From: Simmondsia chinensis
Taxonomy: Eukaryota; Streptophyta; Magnoliopsida; Caryophyllales; Simmondsiaceae
Assembly: GCA_018398585.1 (NCBI GenBank)
Contig: JAGTTD010000022.1
Span: 461,501-525,500, forward strand
Direction of reading: 5' to 3'
DNA length: 64,000 bases
Part shown: positions 55,220 through 64,000 of the stretch, one piece after another
Position numbering within the stretch: the first letter of the stretch is position 1
How the letters are laid out: the number at the start of each line of letters is the position of its first letter
The notes under the pieces: generated by a model
The model's input: only the letters and a program-made list of their open reading frames with translations
What the model was told of the DNA's origin: nothing
Database searches by the model: none
Program-made: the position numbers and the translations under genes

Positions 55220-58200
55220 ATGAACCCCCCACCGGCAACCGGCGATCCACAGCATCAACCCAACCCCGACGCCGGTCACTCCGATCGGAACCCTAACGCG
55301 CCGGATCCTCACTCTCCGGAGTATGCGCCCTACCCTAAACTCGATCCCAACGACGTCGTTCCGCCGCCGGATCCTCTGCTCTCTCAACCGACAGCGCCGC
55401 CGCATCCAGGGGGGGCCGACAGCTCTACGTCAGCGGATGTTGGGACCACTACCATGCCCCCTGAATCTAACCCCTATGTGTCAGCTTCTGGGCCTGCCCC
55501 CAAATCGGGAAAGAGTGAGTCTTTTTGTTGATGGTTATGTTGTGGATTTTTGAATTTGATTTAGGTAGGTTTTCCATGGTGATGCGGAATGGAAATGTAA
55601 ATTTCGATTTGAGCATGTTAAATTCGACGGCTAATCTCAGAATCGACGGAAAGAGAGAGAATCTAAGGTTTTTTTTTTTTATGTAGTGAGTAATTGATGA
55701 ATGATAAAACGACCAGCAAAAGAATATTTATAGGCAAAATTAGAAGAAACTCTAACATGCAAAAATTACGAAATTGCCTCTAGACTATACGCAAAACACA
55801 AAAGTGGACCAAAAGCACGTTTAAAGGTCGGATTTGGGATGACATAGTTCGGTTCGAGAGCTTTGATTTGATAGGTAATTTGCCATGTAACTCCTTACAT
55901 ATAAAAAATTATGGCCATTTAGAGTTGCCAGTGCAAATTAGTATTTTTGGCCCATTAGTTTGGATTTGTGGCTGCCCAATTGCTCCATAGACCTTTTGGC
56001 TACGTCCTACATCACACAGTGACTGATTTTTGTACGTGTGTGGGGTTAATTTGTGTTAAAGTACAAAAATAATTCTGACTTTACCTAATAACTTAAACTT
56101 TGTGAAAGTTGGTTCTTTTGCATGGCATCAGAGCCTTGTAGACCAAGAGGTCGCATGTTCAAATTCCAATAGCCGCCACTTTCAATATTAACAAATTTAG
56201 GAACAAGGTTTGAGGTGGGCCTATGTAATATTTACGCTTTGAGCCCGATGGGAATTTGTGTTAGAGAGCATGTTAAAGTATAAAATCATTCATGGGTCTT
56301 CATCAATTAGCTTAAGCTTTTGAGAAAGTTAGTTACTTGACAATTTGTCGTATGTAATCAGATCCGATGGATACGATGAAAGATGTGCTGGGGAAGTGGG
56401 GGAAGAAGGCCGCTGAAGCTGCTAAGAAAACCGAGGTTCTTGCTGGAGATATGTGGCAGCACCGTAAGTTATTCTCCTTTTTCTTATTTTTGATCAATTA
56501 GTGAATTGTCATGAGTTTGGATCCACTGAGAATTTCACATATCATACAACAACAACAAACTCAGTGCCTCGAGGGCTACAACATATATAGGGTCTGGGGG
56601 GTGGGATGTATGTTGCCTTACCCCTTTAGGGTGCTACCCTAAAAAAAGGTTGTATCCAAGAGAATTTCACTTATCATGATGGTCAAAATGTTTACATTGG
56701 AGTTCCAAGAGAAAAAAAAGCTTAATATATAAGCCAAAGGAAGCTATTAGACCTAATGCCAATTGGTTTTAAAATGAGCGTCAATCGGGCTTATATGTAG
56801 ACCTCATATATGTCAATCCGTCTTTCACTTCATTGGGCATTATTTATGTGAATGAGTAGCAAAGATAATTTGCAAGGAAGCTCTTTTTCTTCATACAAGA
56901 GATATTGGGTTCCTCTAGAGAGGTCATTTTGCTTCCACCACTCTTTGTTACTGCCTCCAAGGCTCATGCACTTTCAATCTGACTCTGATCTCAAATGTGT
57001 TAAACCCCCATTTCATGCATAAACAATAACAATAACATCAACGCGGTGACTCAAAGAGGCTCCTGCCACGGCAGGGTCTGGGGGGTAAGATGTACGCGGT
57101 CTTACCCTATTCCATGCATAGTTAAAATTTACTTTCAAAACAAGAGAAAGAACATCAGAAGAAGACAATATTTCAATTGAAACTAGTCTGAAGAGAAACG
57201 TTTTCCAATGGAAAAATGCCTTCTCTACTAAGGAAAGGCTCTATGCTAAGAGTTGTAAATGTTGACCCAATTTTATCTATTTTCTTTCTCACCCATTCCA
57301 ATCTATGCTATTTCTTAATGGTTACTGGGTCGGAGTGCCACTCCCACGACCCTGGTTCGATTCTCGCCTAGCCCCACTCCTTCCCCCATGGGCCTTAGGG
57401 CAAATATCAGATCAAAAAGAGGAAAAAAAAAAAAAAAAAGAAACTGTTCTACTTCTTACCTTGGCAAGCATTGTGTAAGAAGCCTCCTTGGATTAAACTT
57501 CAATGATTGTGAAAGCTGACCCAGACTAAGTGGTTTGCCCACACTGAAGTTCCAAATACTTTTAATTGTGTTGTACACTCACAAGTAATATACTACTGGC
57601 CAAAAAAGATAATACTTCCGATGTACATAAATTGTTAAAGTTAATGAATTGAGTAATAATTTTCAATTGTGAAAGAAGAATACAATAAGCAAAGCAAAAT
57701 GAGGGAAAAGTAGGTTCTCTAGGAAAGCAATTATGTTACATGAACTATTGCTGTAGTTTCCTTTTTTTTTTTTAACCCATATGTTTGCAAGGAACAGTGA
57801 AGGACATAAATGAAATAGAAATTAATGTAACTTCATTAACGATAACAACATCCGAGTGCCTCAAAGAGACTTCCACTAATGTAGGGTCTGGGGAGGGTAA
57901 GATATACATAGTCTAATCCCTATAGGAGTGCCACCCTGTAGAGAGGAGGTGTCTGAAGGGCCCCCAACCTTAAAAAAATAATGGAGCTCCATTAAGAATT
58001 ACGAATGATATGAACCATCTTTTTTTGGGATAAAAAACATGAATTAGCTTGTAATCAGCTAGAAATTGACAAGATCTATTTCAATTTGCACGTTTGATCA
58101 ATTATTCAGAAACCCATTAGCAACTAAGTAAGTTGGATCCTCAAATTTTTTTATTGTTTTGATAATTTTTGTAATCAATGAATTAGTTCAATAAATTTAA

Positions 58201-60223
58201 ATATTAGGTTAGTTCATAGTTGTGCTATGTTGTTGAATTACTTTTTGATTCTTAACCGATTAGTTGCCACCTCTGACTCCGGGTCCTAGCTTCACATTGC
58301 TTGGACTCCGGGCATGTGACTCTCATGTCATAGATTTAACTAATAATTGAAGTTAAAATCCTTTATGATCACTGAATCTAAACATATTCTTCTTTCTGTT
58401 TTTATCGTTTGAAAAATTGTTGTTCTCTGAATGAATGAAAGCTGACCTTTGAGCATGAGAATTCCTGCGGGAAGATCAGTGATATCATGTAAGAACATAG
58501 TACCGGCCAAAGCGACTTAGTTAAATGGAAAGAACTATTAATCATATTTGATGGTTTACAGCAATGAGCGCATTCGAATTTGTGCTTTTTTCCCTATTTT
58601 CTTAGGTATTATAGACTTAGTTATGCCCCCGCCTTTCCCATTAGGAACCACTAATTTGCATAGAATGCTTGAAAACCAGTGCACTGACATTTCAGATCCA
58701 CATATCTTTGATTTTTTAACAATGGTGAGTCAATCAGCCCCACGCTTTTAGAAAGATGAAGTAACTGCACCTTTGTTTTTCCGAATCAGGGAAAAAACAA
58801 GTTTTCGAGGTTTCGTGGACATAGTCTTAGCTAAATTTTTAGAGGGATTGGAGTGCTTTATGTCATTAGTTCTTGTTTCTTTTCCTTGATGTTGTATGGT
58901 TTTGACTTGTAATTTTGAGGACATTTTATCCTTAACTCTTTAGACACATCTCTCTTTTAATAATAATTCTTTTTTCGGTAAAAAATTCAGTGAAAACGAG
59001 TCCAAGTGTGGCTGATGCTGCTGTTGGAAGAATTGCTCAGCAAACAAAAGTACTCACTGAGGGTGGTTATGAGAAGGTGTATCGGCAAACTTTTGAGACT
59101 CTTTCTGATGAGAAACTTAAGAAGTGCTACGCGTGTTACCTTTCGACTTCAGCAGGTCCTGTGATGGGAATCTTATATTTGTCAACAACAAAGCTTGCGT
59201 TTTGCAGCGACAATCCTTTGTCGTATCAAGTTGGTGAACGAACTGAGTGGAGCTATTACAAGGTTAGTGGTGTTTTGTAGAAGTTCCAGTCTTTTGTGTC
59301 CAGTGTTTCTTCTCTCCTCGTTCTCTTGATTGATTCTTTTCTGGCATTCTAGCCGCAAAGAAGTTTCTATGGAGGCTACTCATTCACTGAGGATGCTAGA
59401 GCACAAATTCATTCATGAACCTTCGCCTATTAGTTTAAGCTTTCGAGATAGTTGGTTCTTTGACATGGTATCAGAGCTTTATTGACCCCGGAGGTCATGA
59501 GCTCGAATCTTTGTTGTCTCCACTCTAAATATTAATATATTTCTAGCACAAGGTACGAGAGGGCATTATTCATGCGTCAAGCCCAATGAGCATATGCGTG
59601 AGGGGGTATGTTAGTGCATAAAATCATTCTTGAACCTTCACCCATCAGCTTAAGCTTTTGGGATAGTTGGTTCCTTTAACAGAGGATAGTTTGTTCAGAT
59701 CAATTTGTTGTGATGCATTTTTTATGGAAATTGCCATATATTGTATTCTTGTATGCATGCAGACACTTGTTCGGCTACATATCTATAGTTGTTTAGGACC
59801 GTTTGGTATCATTTTCTATTTTCAGCCTTTAGTTTTTGAGAAATGAGTATTGCATTTTGAAATGCTTTTTTTGGTCAAGTCAAAGACAAGAGAAGTCTGT
59901 CCTGAATATCTTCTTATTTCCGTGGTTTCTCAAAACAAAAAATTGAAACCTGGTGCTTGCATGTTACCCTTTTTCTTGGACTGCATCTGCTGCTATTTTT
60001 TTGTGATAGCTAACACTTGTAGTTACTATTATTTGTGTATCAGGTGGTTATCCCGCTTCATCAGTTAAAAGCGGTTAATCCTTCGACAAGCAAAGTGAAA
60101 CCATCTGAAAAATACATTCAGATTATCTCCATCGACAACCACGAGTTTTGGTTCATGGGGTTCGTAAACTATGAAAGTGCTGTCAAAAGTCTTCAAGGAG
60201 TGATAGACGAGCGCAGCTTGTAG
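55220..60223 (+). CDS. GEM-like GRAM-domain protein, four exons
   Basis: Exons 55220-55514, 56362-56463, 58991-59262, 60044-60223; 282 aa. It resembles plant GEM-like protein 1 (FIP1-type ABA-responsive proteins). A Pro-rich N-terminus (1-98, with YAPYPKLDP and MPPESNPYV) is followed by the conserved [16 protein letters not shown] helix. The GRAM domain (about 161-239) contains [20 protein letters not shown] and SDNPLSY, and the C-terminal [21 protein letters not shown] ends the protein. GRAM domains bind membranes or phosphoinositides. GEM relatives have been linked to cell division, ABA and hormone responses, but this copy's role is not shown. Start: the first ATG in a short leader. All introns are GT-AG and are loaded with retroelements. 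Confidence 0.95.
55580..56014 (+). mobile_element. Solo-LTR-like element in GEM-like intron 1
   Basis: Homologous over its length to 51383-51817: start TGATGCGGAATGGAAA, 'aatatttataggcaaaatta', 'gcaaattagtatttttggcc', end CCTACATCA. TG...CA ends; flanks CATGG and CACAG do not match well. 40 bp downstream lies a complete TRIM. Confidence 0.65.
56054..56342 (+). mobile_element. Complete TRIM retrotransposon in GEM-like intron 1
   Basis: Terminal direct repeats at 56054-56122 and 56271-56342, each starting TGTTAAAGTA. A primer-binding site TGGCATCAGAGCC (56123 on) fits the initiator tRNA-Met 3' end, and the internal domain is short and non-coding. A perfect 5-bp target duplication ATTTG flanks it (56049-56053 and 56343-56347). 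The element ends 20 bp before the exon 2 boundary at 56362. Confidence 0.9.
56546..56659 (-). mobile_element. Au-like SINE body with TSD, GEM-like intron 2
   Basis: Target duplication GAGAATTTCACATATCAT (56528-56545) and GAGAATTTCACTTATCAT (56660-56677), one mismatch in 18. The body is short, with an inverted TTG tail ('acaacaacaacaaactcagt') and 'atagggtctggggggtggga'. No 5S head; complete as a body-only copy. Confidence 0.9.
57022..57108 (-). mobile_element. Short Au-like SINE copy, GEM-like intron 2
   Basis: ATTTCATGCATA (57010-57021) and ATTCCATGCATA (57109-57120) flank an 87-bp copy with 'ctgccacggcagggtctggg' and 'agatgtacgcggtcttaccc'. It is 5'-truncated relative to the others. Confidence 0.85.
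57844..57987 (-). mobile_element. Au-like SINE body, GEM-like intron 2
   Basis: 'gtgcctcaaagagacttcca', 'tagggtctggggagggtaag' and 'ggcccccaacct' mark the body. The flanks CTTCATTAACGAT and CTCCATTAAGAAT suggest an aged target duplication. Ends are approximate. Confidence 0.7.
59394..59681 (+). mobile_element. Complete TRIM retrotransposon in GEM-like intron 3
   Basis: Terminal repeats 59394-59465 (starts TGCTAGAGCA, ends TTTGACA) and 59609-59681 (starts TGTTAGTGCA, ends TTTAACA). The primer site TGGTATCAGAGC at 59466-59477 touches the left repeat, and a purine-rich GTGAGGGGGTA precedes the right repeat. The 5-bp target duplication GAGGA is perfect (59389-59393, 59682-59686). 288 bp, with no coding capacity. 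Confidence 0.93.
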
Positions 60224-62148
60224 ATGTATGAAGGTCCGTTTCACTATCGATAATATTTATGTGCAGAAGAAAGGGCTTTTTGAAACGATAGCGTTGTGTT
60301 ATTTATGTTAAAGGTTTTGTTATTTGTGTGCTTTTTATTAAAAATTTTAGTTTCTCGCGTTCAATTGGTTATGTATTATCAGATACATGTAAGCCTTGTG
60401 ATTGTTTTGTGAGTAAAATAAGTGTTGTTCGTAGTTACTGGGTTGCATTCTTCATCAGATGCACTCTATTAATTTTGTTGTATTGTGTATTTTAGTCTGG
60501 ATTTCGAAGCGAAGGTTTATGGTGGAGCAGAGGGACCGGGCCTTTTGGGTTTTTTTGGGGTCAGTGCGGTATACCCTTTTCTAGCTAGGGTTTTGCTCGT
60601 GTGCCTATATTAACGTTTGTTTACGGGTTTGAGCAGTAGAGAGACGGAATTTGTTACCTCCATTTCTAGCACAGTAAAGGTTTCTTCCTCCACCCTTGGT
60701 TTTTGCCTCATTTGATGGTTTTTTTTCAGGTAAATTTGTGATGTTATCGGTTCTCTTTCTCCTCTGTTCTTCTCATTTTCTTTATGATCAATAGATTTGT
60801 ATGTATAATGAATTCAGTTCTTGGGTATTTGCCATAACAGTCCCCAGAGTCTCCTTATTCCGTCTTACAGTATCGTTTTGAAATAAGGATGCTTAGACGT
60901 TGATATATGATACTTAGACTCCAAAAGCGTATAAAAATACATATCTATATTTGACTCTTATGTCCAAATATGGGTAAATAATTAGTCTTGTACGTCATAT
61001 ATCAGATCCTTGGAAACTCATAAAGGGCCAATTTTTGTGTCAAACACCTTCAAATTTGACTTAAAAATTTTAAAAATTTATTTCTCACGATTTGTCTTTG
61101 TAGAGATCAGAAAGCTAGTAACTTTGAATAAATTGCACATCTTAAACTGAGCTTTAAAGGTTTTCCAAGTACCATGCCTATTTGTTTTGGGGCAGGGGTC
61201 GTGATCCGGTCATGTCATATTGTGTTAGTGTTGGTCTTAAAGCATCTCAAAATATTGCAGATTGTGTTAATAAGTTCATTTCTTTCAGAGATGATAAATC
61301 GTGTTAGTTTCAATTCCAGTCAAGTCGTGTTGGGTTGGGTTTCTTTTAATGATCTCATATCGTGTTCGAGTCATTTTTATCACGTTGTGTCAGAATTTGC
61401 TAGTTTTTGTTAAGGATTACTTATGTGAGTATAGTAAGATGTTTCACTTCGGAGTTGTGAAAGAGAAGGGATAAACGTACGAGTCTAAACATAATGTTAG
61501 GATAGGGTACGAAACGGCTCGGTAAAAATTATTTCGCCCCTTGACAAATAGTCTTGATAACACAATGAAACTTAACTTCGGTTTGTTATAACAAATTACT
61601 GAACGGATGTTGAGAGAAGGATTTCTAAATGCAAATGCCTTAAGAATGCTATGGTCATATTTATAGAAACTAGATATGTCTTTTTAAAATGACACCTTGG
61701 TATCTTAGGTGTCTTTTCGGGATAAACATCCTAATAGTTAACACGTCCTTTCTGAACAGTCACCTTTTCCATGTAGGAAAACTGTCTTTTAAGCCAACAC
61801 CCGCTTATCGTTTACTAATTTGTGTCACAAAACACTCGACATTAAATTTTAAAAATGCATTATCACGTAATGTCAATTGATTTTAGCATATGAAGCGATG
61901 CGGATTCAACTCCCCATCTCCCATCAAAAAGGAGGATGATACCTACATTTATACTTGAATATTTGAAATCTCAACTCTTTGATTTTGATCAATTCCTCAA
62001 ATCTTATTTAAAATCTTTTCCCTTATTTGGACTGCTTCAGTTATTGAAATACATATGTTAGTATTATTTTAACTACATTATAGTGCCATTCCACCCTCCA
62101 TCTCAGACATTTCTGCATCAGTTTTTGCATTTGCAATCAGTTGTTGAC
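60224..62148. other. 3' flank of the GEM-like gene and leader region of the next gene
   Basis: About 60224-60480 is the likely 3' UTR and terminator region of the GEM-like gene. A pyrimidine-rich stretch at about 60650-60729 ends in TTTCAG/GTAAAT, a good donor, and a good acceptor TTTGCAATCAG lies at 62140. A 5' leader exon with a 1.4-kb leader intron for the 62149 gene is therefore plausible. No coding sequence is seen between. Confidence 0.4.
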
Positions 62149-62472
62149 ATGAATCGGACCCAACCCGGTCAGTTGAAGGCTCTTCGCTTCTCGAAACAGG
62201 GCCCAAATGACCGCGGTTCACGTCCTGTCCCGAGCACACCGCCTCCAACCCCGACTGCAAGGCACCGCTGTGCAGCGGCTGCATCATCTGGCTCGGACCA
62301 CGCTGGTGTGGGTTCGATTCTGGCTGGGGTAGTATCCGTGTTGGATAAGAATACTCGGAGTGATGTTAAGTTTCCAAGAGAGAACAGGTTTGAAAAGTGG
62401 TGCTTGTTTGTGATAGTTCTTGTTTTAGGAATTATTTTGAGCATTTTTTTGATGAAGATGTTTGGAATTTGA
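62149..62472 (+). CDS. Small C-tail-anchored membrane protein of unknown function
   Basis: A 107-aa single coding exon; I do not recognise the family. Residues 1-50 are basic and Pro/Ser/Thr-rich (RPVPSTPPPTPTARHR). A small-residue stretch GVGSILAGVVSVLDKNT and a charged KFPRENRFEKW follow. A strongly hydrophobic segment (about 86-103, LFVIVLVLGIILSIFLM) then runs almost to the end, which suits a tail anchor. The ATG at 62149 is used because the frame upstream opens only with GTG. The acceptor-like CAATCAG at 62140, 8 bp before the ATG, supports a leader intron. GC content and composition are coding-like, unlike the surrounding DNA, and the opposite-strand frame shows no protein-like pattern. 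Confidence 0.7.
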   Translation: MNRTQPGQLKALRFSKQGPNDRGSRPVPSTPPPTPTARHRCAAAASSGSDHAGVGSILAGVVSVLDKNTRSDVKFPRENRFEKWCLFVIVLVLGIILSIFLMKMFGI

Positions 62473-63152
62473 TAAATGATTACTAGTTAAATGGGATGAA
62501 TAAAATGAGAAAAAAAAAAAGAAGTACTTTTAAAAGTTTATTTGTTCAATCTGTGAAAATTTATTTTTTTCATAAGTATTTTTAGAATTACTCTTATAAA
62601 AAAATACTTTTAATAGAGGTATTTTTATCTGAAAATTTTAGTTTTGCTTTTACTTTAAAATAGAAGTATTATTTTTCTACTTATATTTTAAAGTAGAAAA
62701 ATAGATTTTGCTTCTATGTTTAAACATTTTTCTTTTTATGTCGAACGCGTTCAAATCTTAAAAAAGTTATGTCTTTCGAAGATAATGAATATCGGAATGG
62801 GATTATTTGGTCAACAACTAGACTACAGTAGTTGCTATTCAGTTCGATCTTTAGTTCTAGATTTGAATCCTACTGAAAAATTTCATCCCAACACCTTCGA
62901 TCTAGTCCTGGTCCGGTTCTAGCTTGGAGGACACCTCACAAATAAGGGAATATCTTTTTCAGGAGACAGATTTGTCAACTTCATCGAGTTGTTTTGATGG
63001 TATCTAAAGATGTGTGGTTATAAGAAAGTAGGAATTGTGCTATACTATGTCAAAAATTGGAGGCCTTTTCGTCATTTTTTCGAGAGAAAGCTAATTACTT
63101 TTTGTCAAGTCGTCTTTTCGTTATATATATTATGGTAATTATTTCATTTTTA
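62473..63152. other. AT-rich intergenic region
   Basis: AT-rich 3' flank of the small membrane protein gene. Inverted words around 62525-62710 (AAGTACTTTTAAAAG, TACTTTTAATAGAGG, AAAGTAGAAAAATA) hint at a small foldback, unresolved. No gene is visible. Confidence 0.4.
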
Positions 63153-63476
63153 GGTTATTTGCACCAAAAGTGCAGATACCTTACTCATTATGTCAATTTA
63201 GTCCTTTTACTTTTAATTGTATTAATTTAGTCCTATGGCCAAATTAAAATTAAATTAACGATGTAATTTTTAACGGTACAATCATATTAAATATAAGTAA
63301 TTCATTACAAATCACTTATTGACTCAATTTAATCAAAATTGTTGCCGAACAATTAAAAATTTCATAAAAAATTTAACATAAATTTTACTCTAAAGACTAA
63401 ATTAATACAATTAAAACTATAAGGACCAAATTGACACAATGAATAAAGTATCGGGACTTTTGATGTAAATTACCCT
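63153..63476. mobile_element. Long-TIR MITE, best-preserved copy
   Basis: The left arm GGTTATTTGCACCAAAAGTG ... GTCAATTTAGTCC is matched in inverted form by the right arm ... GGACCAAATTGACAC ... GACTTTTGATGTAAATTACCC. The arms are about 80 bp each and the total is about 324 bp. The centre ('aatttttaacggtacaatca') is shared with the copies at 32113 and 47622. Confidence 0.8.
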
Positions 63477-64000
63477 TCCTTTTTATTTTTTTCTAGTACT
63501 TTTTTTTTTGTTGTTGGTAAAGGCAGGGGAGGGGGGTCACTAGTGGGGCTCGAACCCCGGCGCTCTCACACGGCAATCGGGCGCCTTTTAGGAGTTCGAG
63601 TTTTATATTTTCTAGTTGAAAATTAAAATATTAACTTTATTTTTTTCTAAAAAAAATGAGCTAGAACTAGTCATTTTTTTTATTTGTAATAGAGTTAATA
63701 CTTATTCAACCTAAAAATAGATACATATAAGTCCCTTTTTTCGATAAATAGAAAAAACCCAAAGTTACAAGCAGTGCTTCCAAAACAAAACAAATACAAG
63801 AAACAAATAAAAGAAAAACAAAATCAGAAATACGAAATTAAAATCCAGATTGAAAATTCTAACTTAGAAGAGCAACAGTTGGACAACAAATTACACTGAT
63901 TCGAAAACAAATACATCTAAGTCTTAATTGAATTAGACACGAATATTTTATTGCATATTTAATTAATTGAAACAACAAATGCTCTCTTACCTCTTTTCGT
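63477..64000. other. Intergenic end of window
   Basis: A tRNA-like or retroelement fragment at about 63520-63600 ('gggctcgaaccccggcgctc'), then A-rich DNA. No gene is visible. Confidence 0.45.

Noticed and set aside
55214..55405. Arg-rich minus-strand protein opposite GEM-like exon 1
   Set aside because: Antisense of a Pro/Asp-rich coding exon; no domain.
62078..62444. Minus-strand frames opposite the small membrane protein gene
   Set aside because: They show no membrane or domain pattern; the plus strand has a clean C-terminal anchor and acceptor.

Overview
This window is nuclear DNA of a flowering plant, most likely a eudicot. Nearly all genes are split by AT-rich GT-AG introns, and the proteins match plant families closely. 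The intergenic and intronic DNA is full of SINEs, miniature retrotransposons (TRIMs), MITEs and solo-LTR-like pieces. I cannot name the species. All exon models were spliced by eye; each keeps reading frame and uses GT-AG borders.

Layout. (1) A single-exon RING-H2 (ATL-type) ubiquitin ligase at 2111-3184 (+). (2) A mitochondrial type-I DnaJ co-chaperone resembling Arabidopsis ATJ1, 18 exons, 6299-13964 (-), with a hydrophobic C-terminal tail encoded by a distant last exon. (3) A two-exon tau-class glutathione S-transferase, 16755-17570 (-), and 3 kb further on a broken tau GST, 20651-21916 (-). (4) The purine-synthesis enzyme SAICAR synthetase (PUR7), 12 exons, 26200-31997 (-). (5) A PEPKR2-type protein kinase, three coding exons, 35632-38865 (+). 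(6) A Bet1-like Qc-SNARE, four coding exons, 41718-44648 (-). (7) An FSH1-family serine hydrolase, six exons, 48994-53639 (+). (8) A GEM-like GRAM-domain protein, four exons, 55220-60223 (+). (9) A small C-tail-anchored protein of unknown function, 62149-62472 (+), probably with a leader intron. These are unrelated housekeeping and regulatory genes; only the two GSTs form a local family.

The most unusual content is the repeat fraction. One SINE body, recognisable as an Au-like SINE with a TTG-rich 3' tail, occurs about 18 times in at least three forms: body only, body behind a 5S-rRNA-derived head, and body behind a different head of about 170 bp. Target-site duplications enclose head plus body in several copies, so the composites moved as units. 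A second theme is a TRIM family of about 288 bp with terminal repeats of about 72 bp. Two copies in the GEM-like gene have perfect 5-bp target duplications, and copies sit next to splice sites in three genes. A long-TIR MITE family, several hAT-like MITEs and an inverted LTR pair inside the hydrolase gene make up much of the rest.
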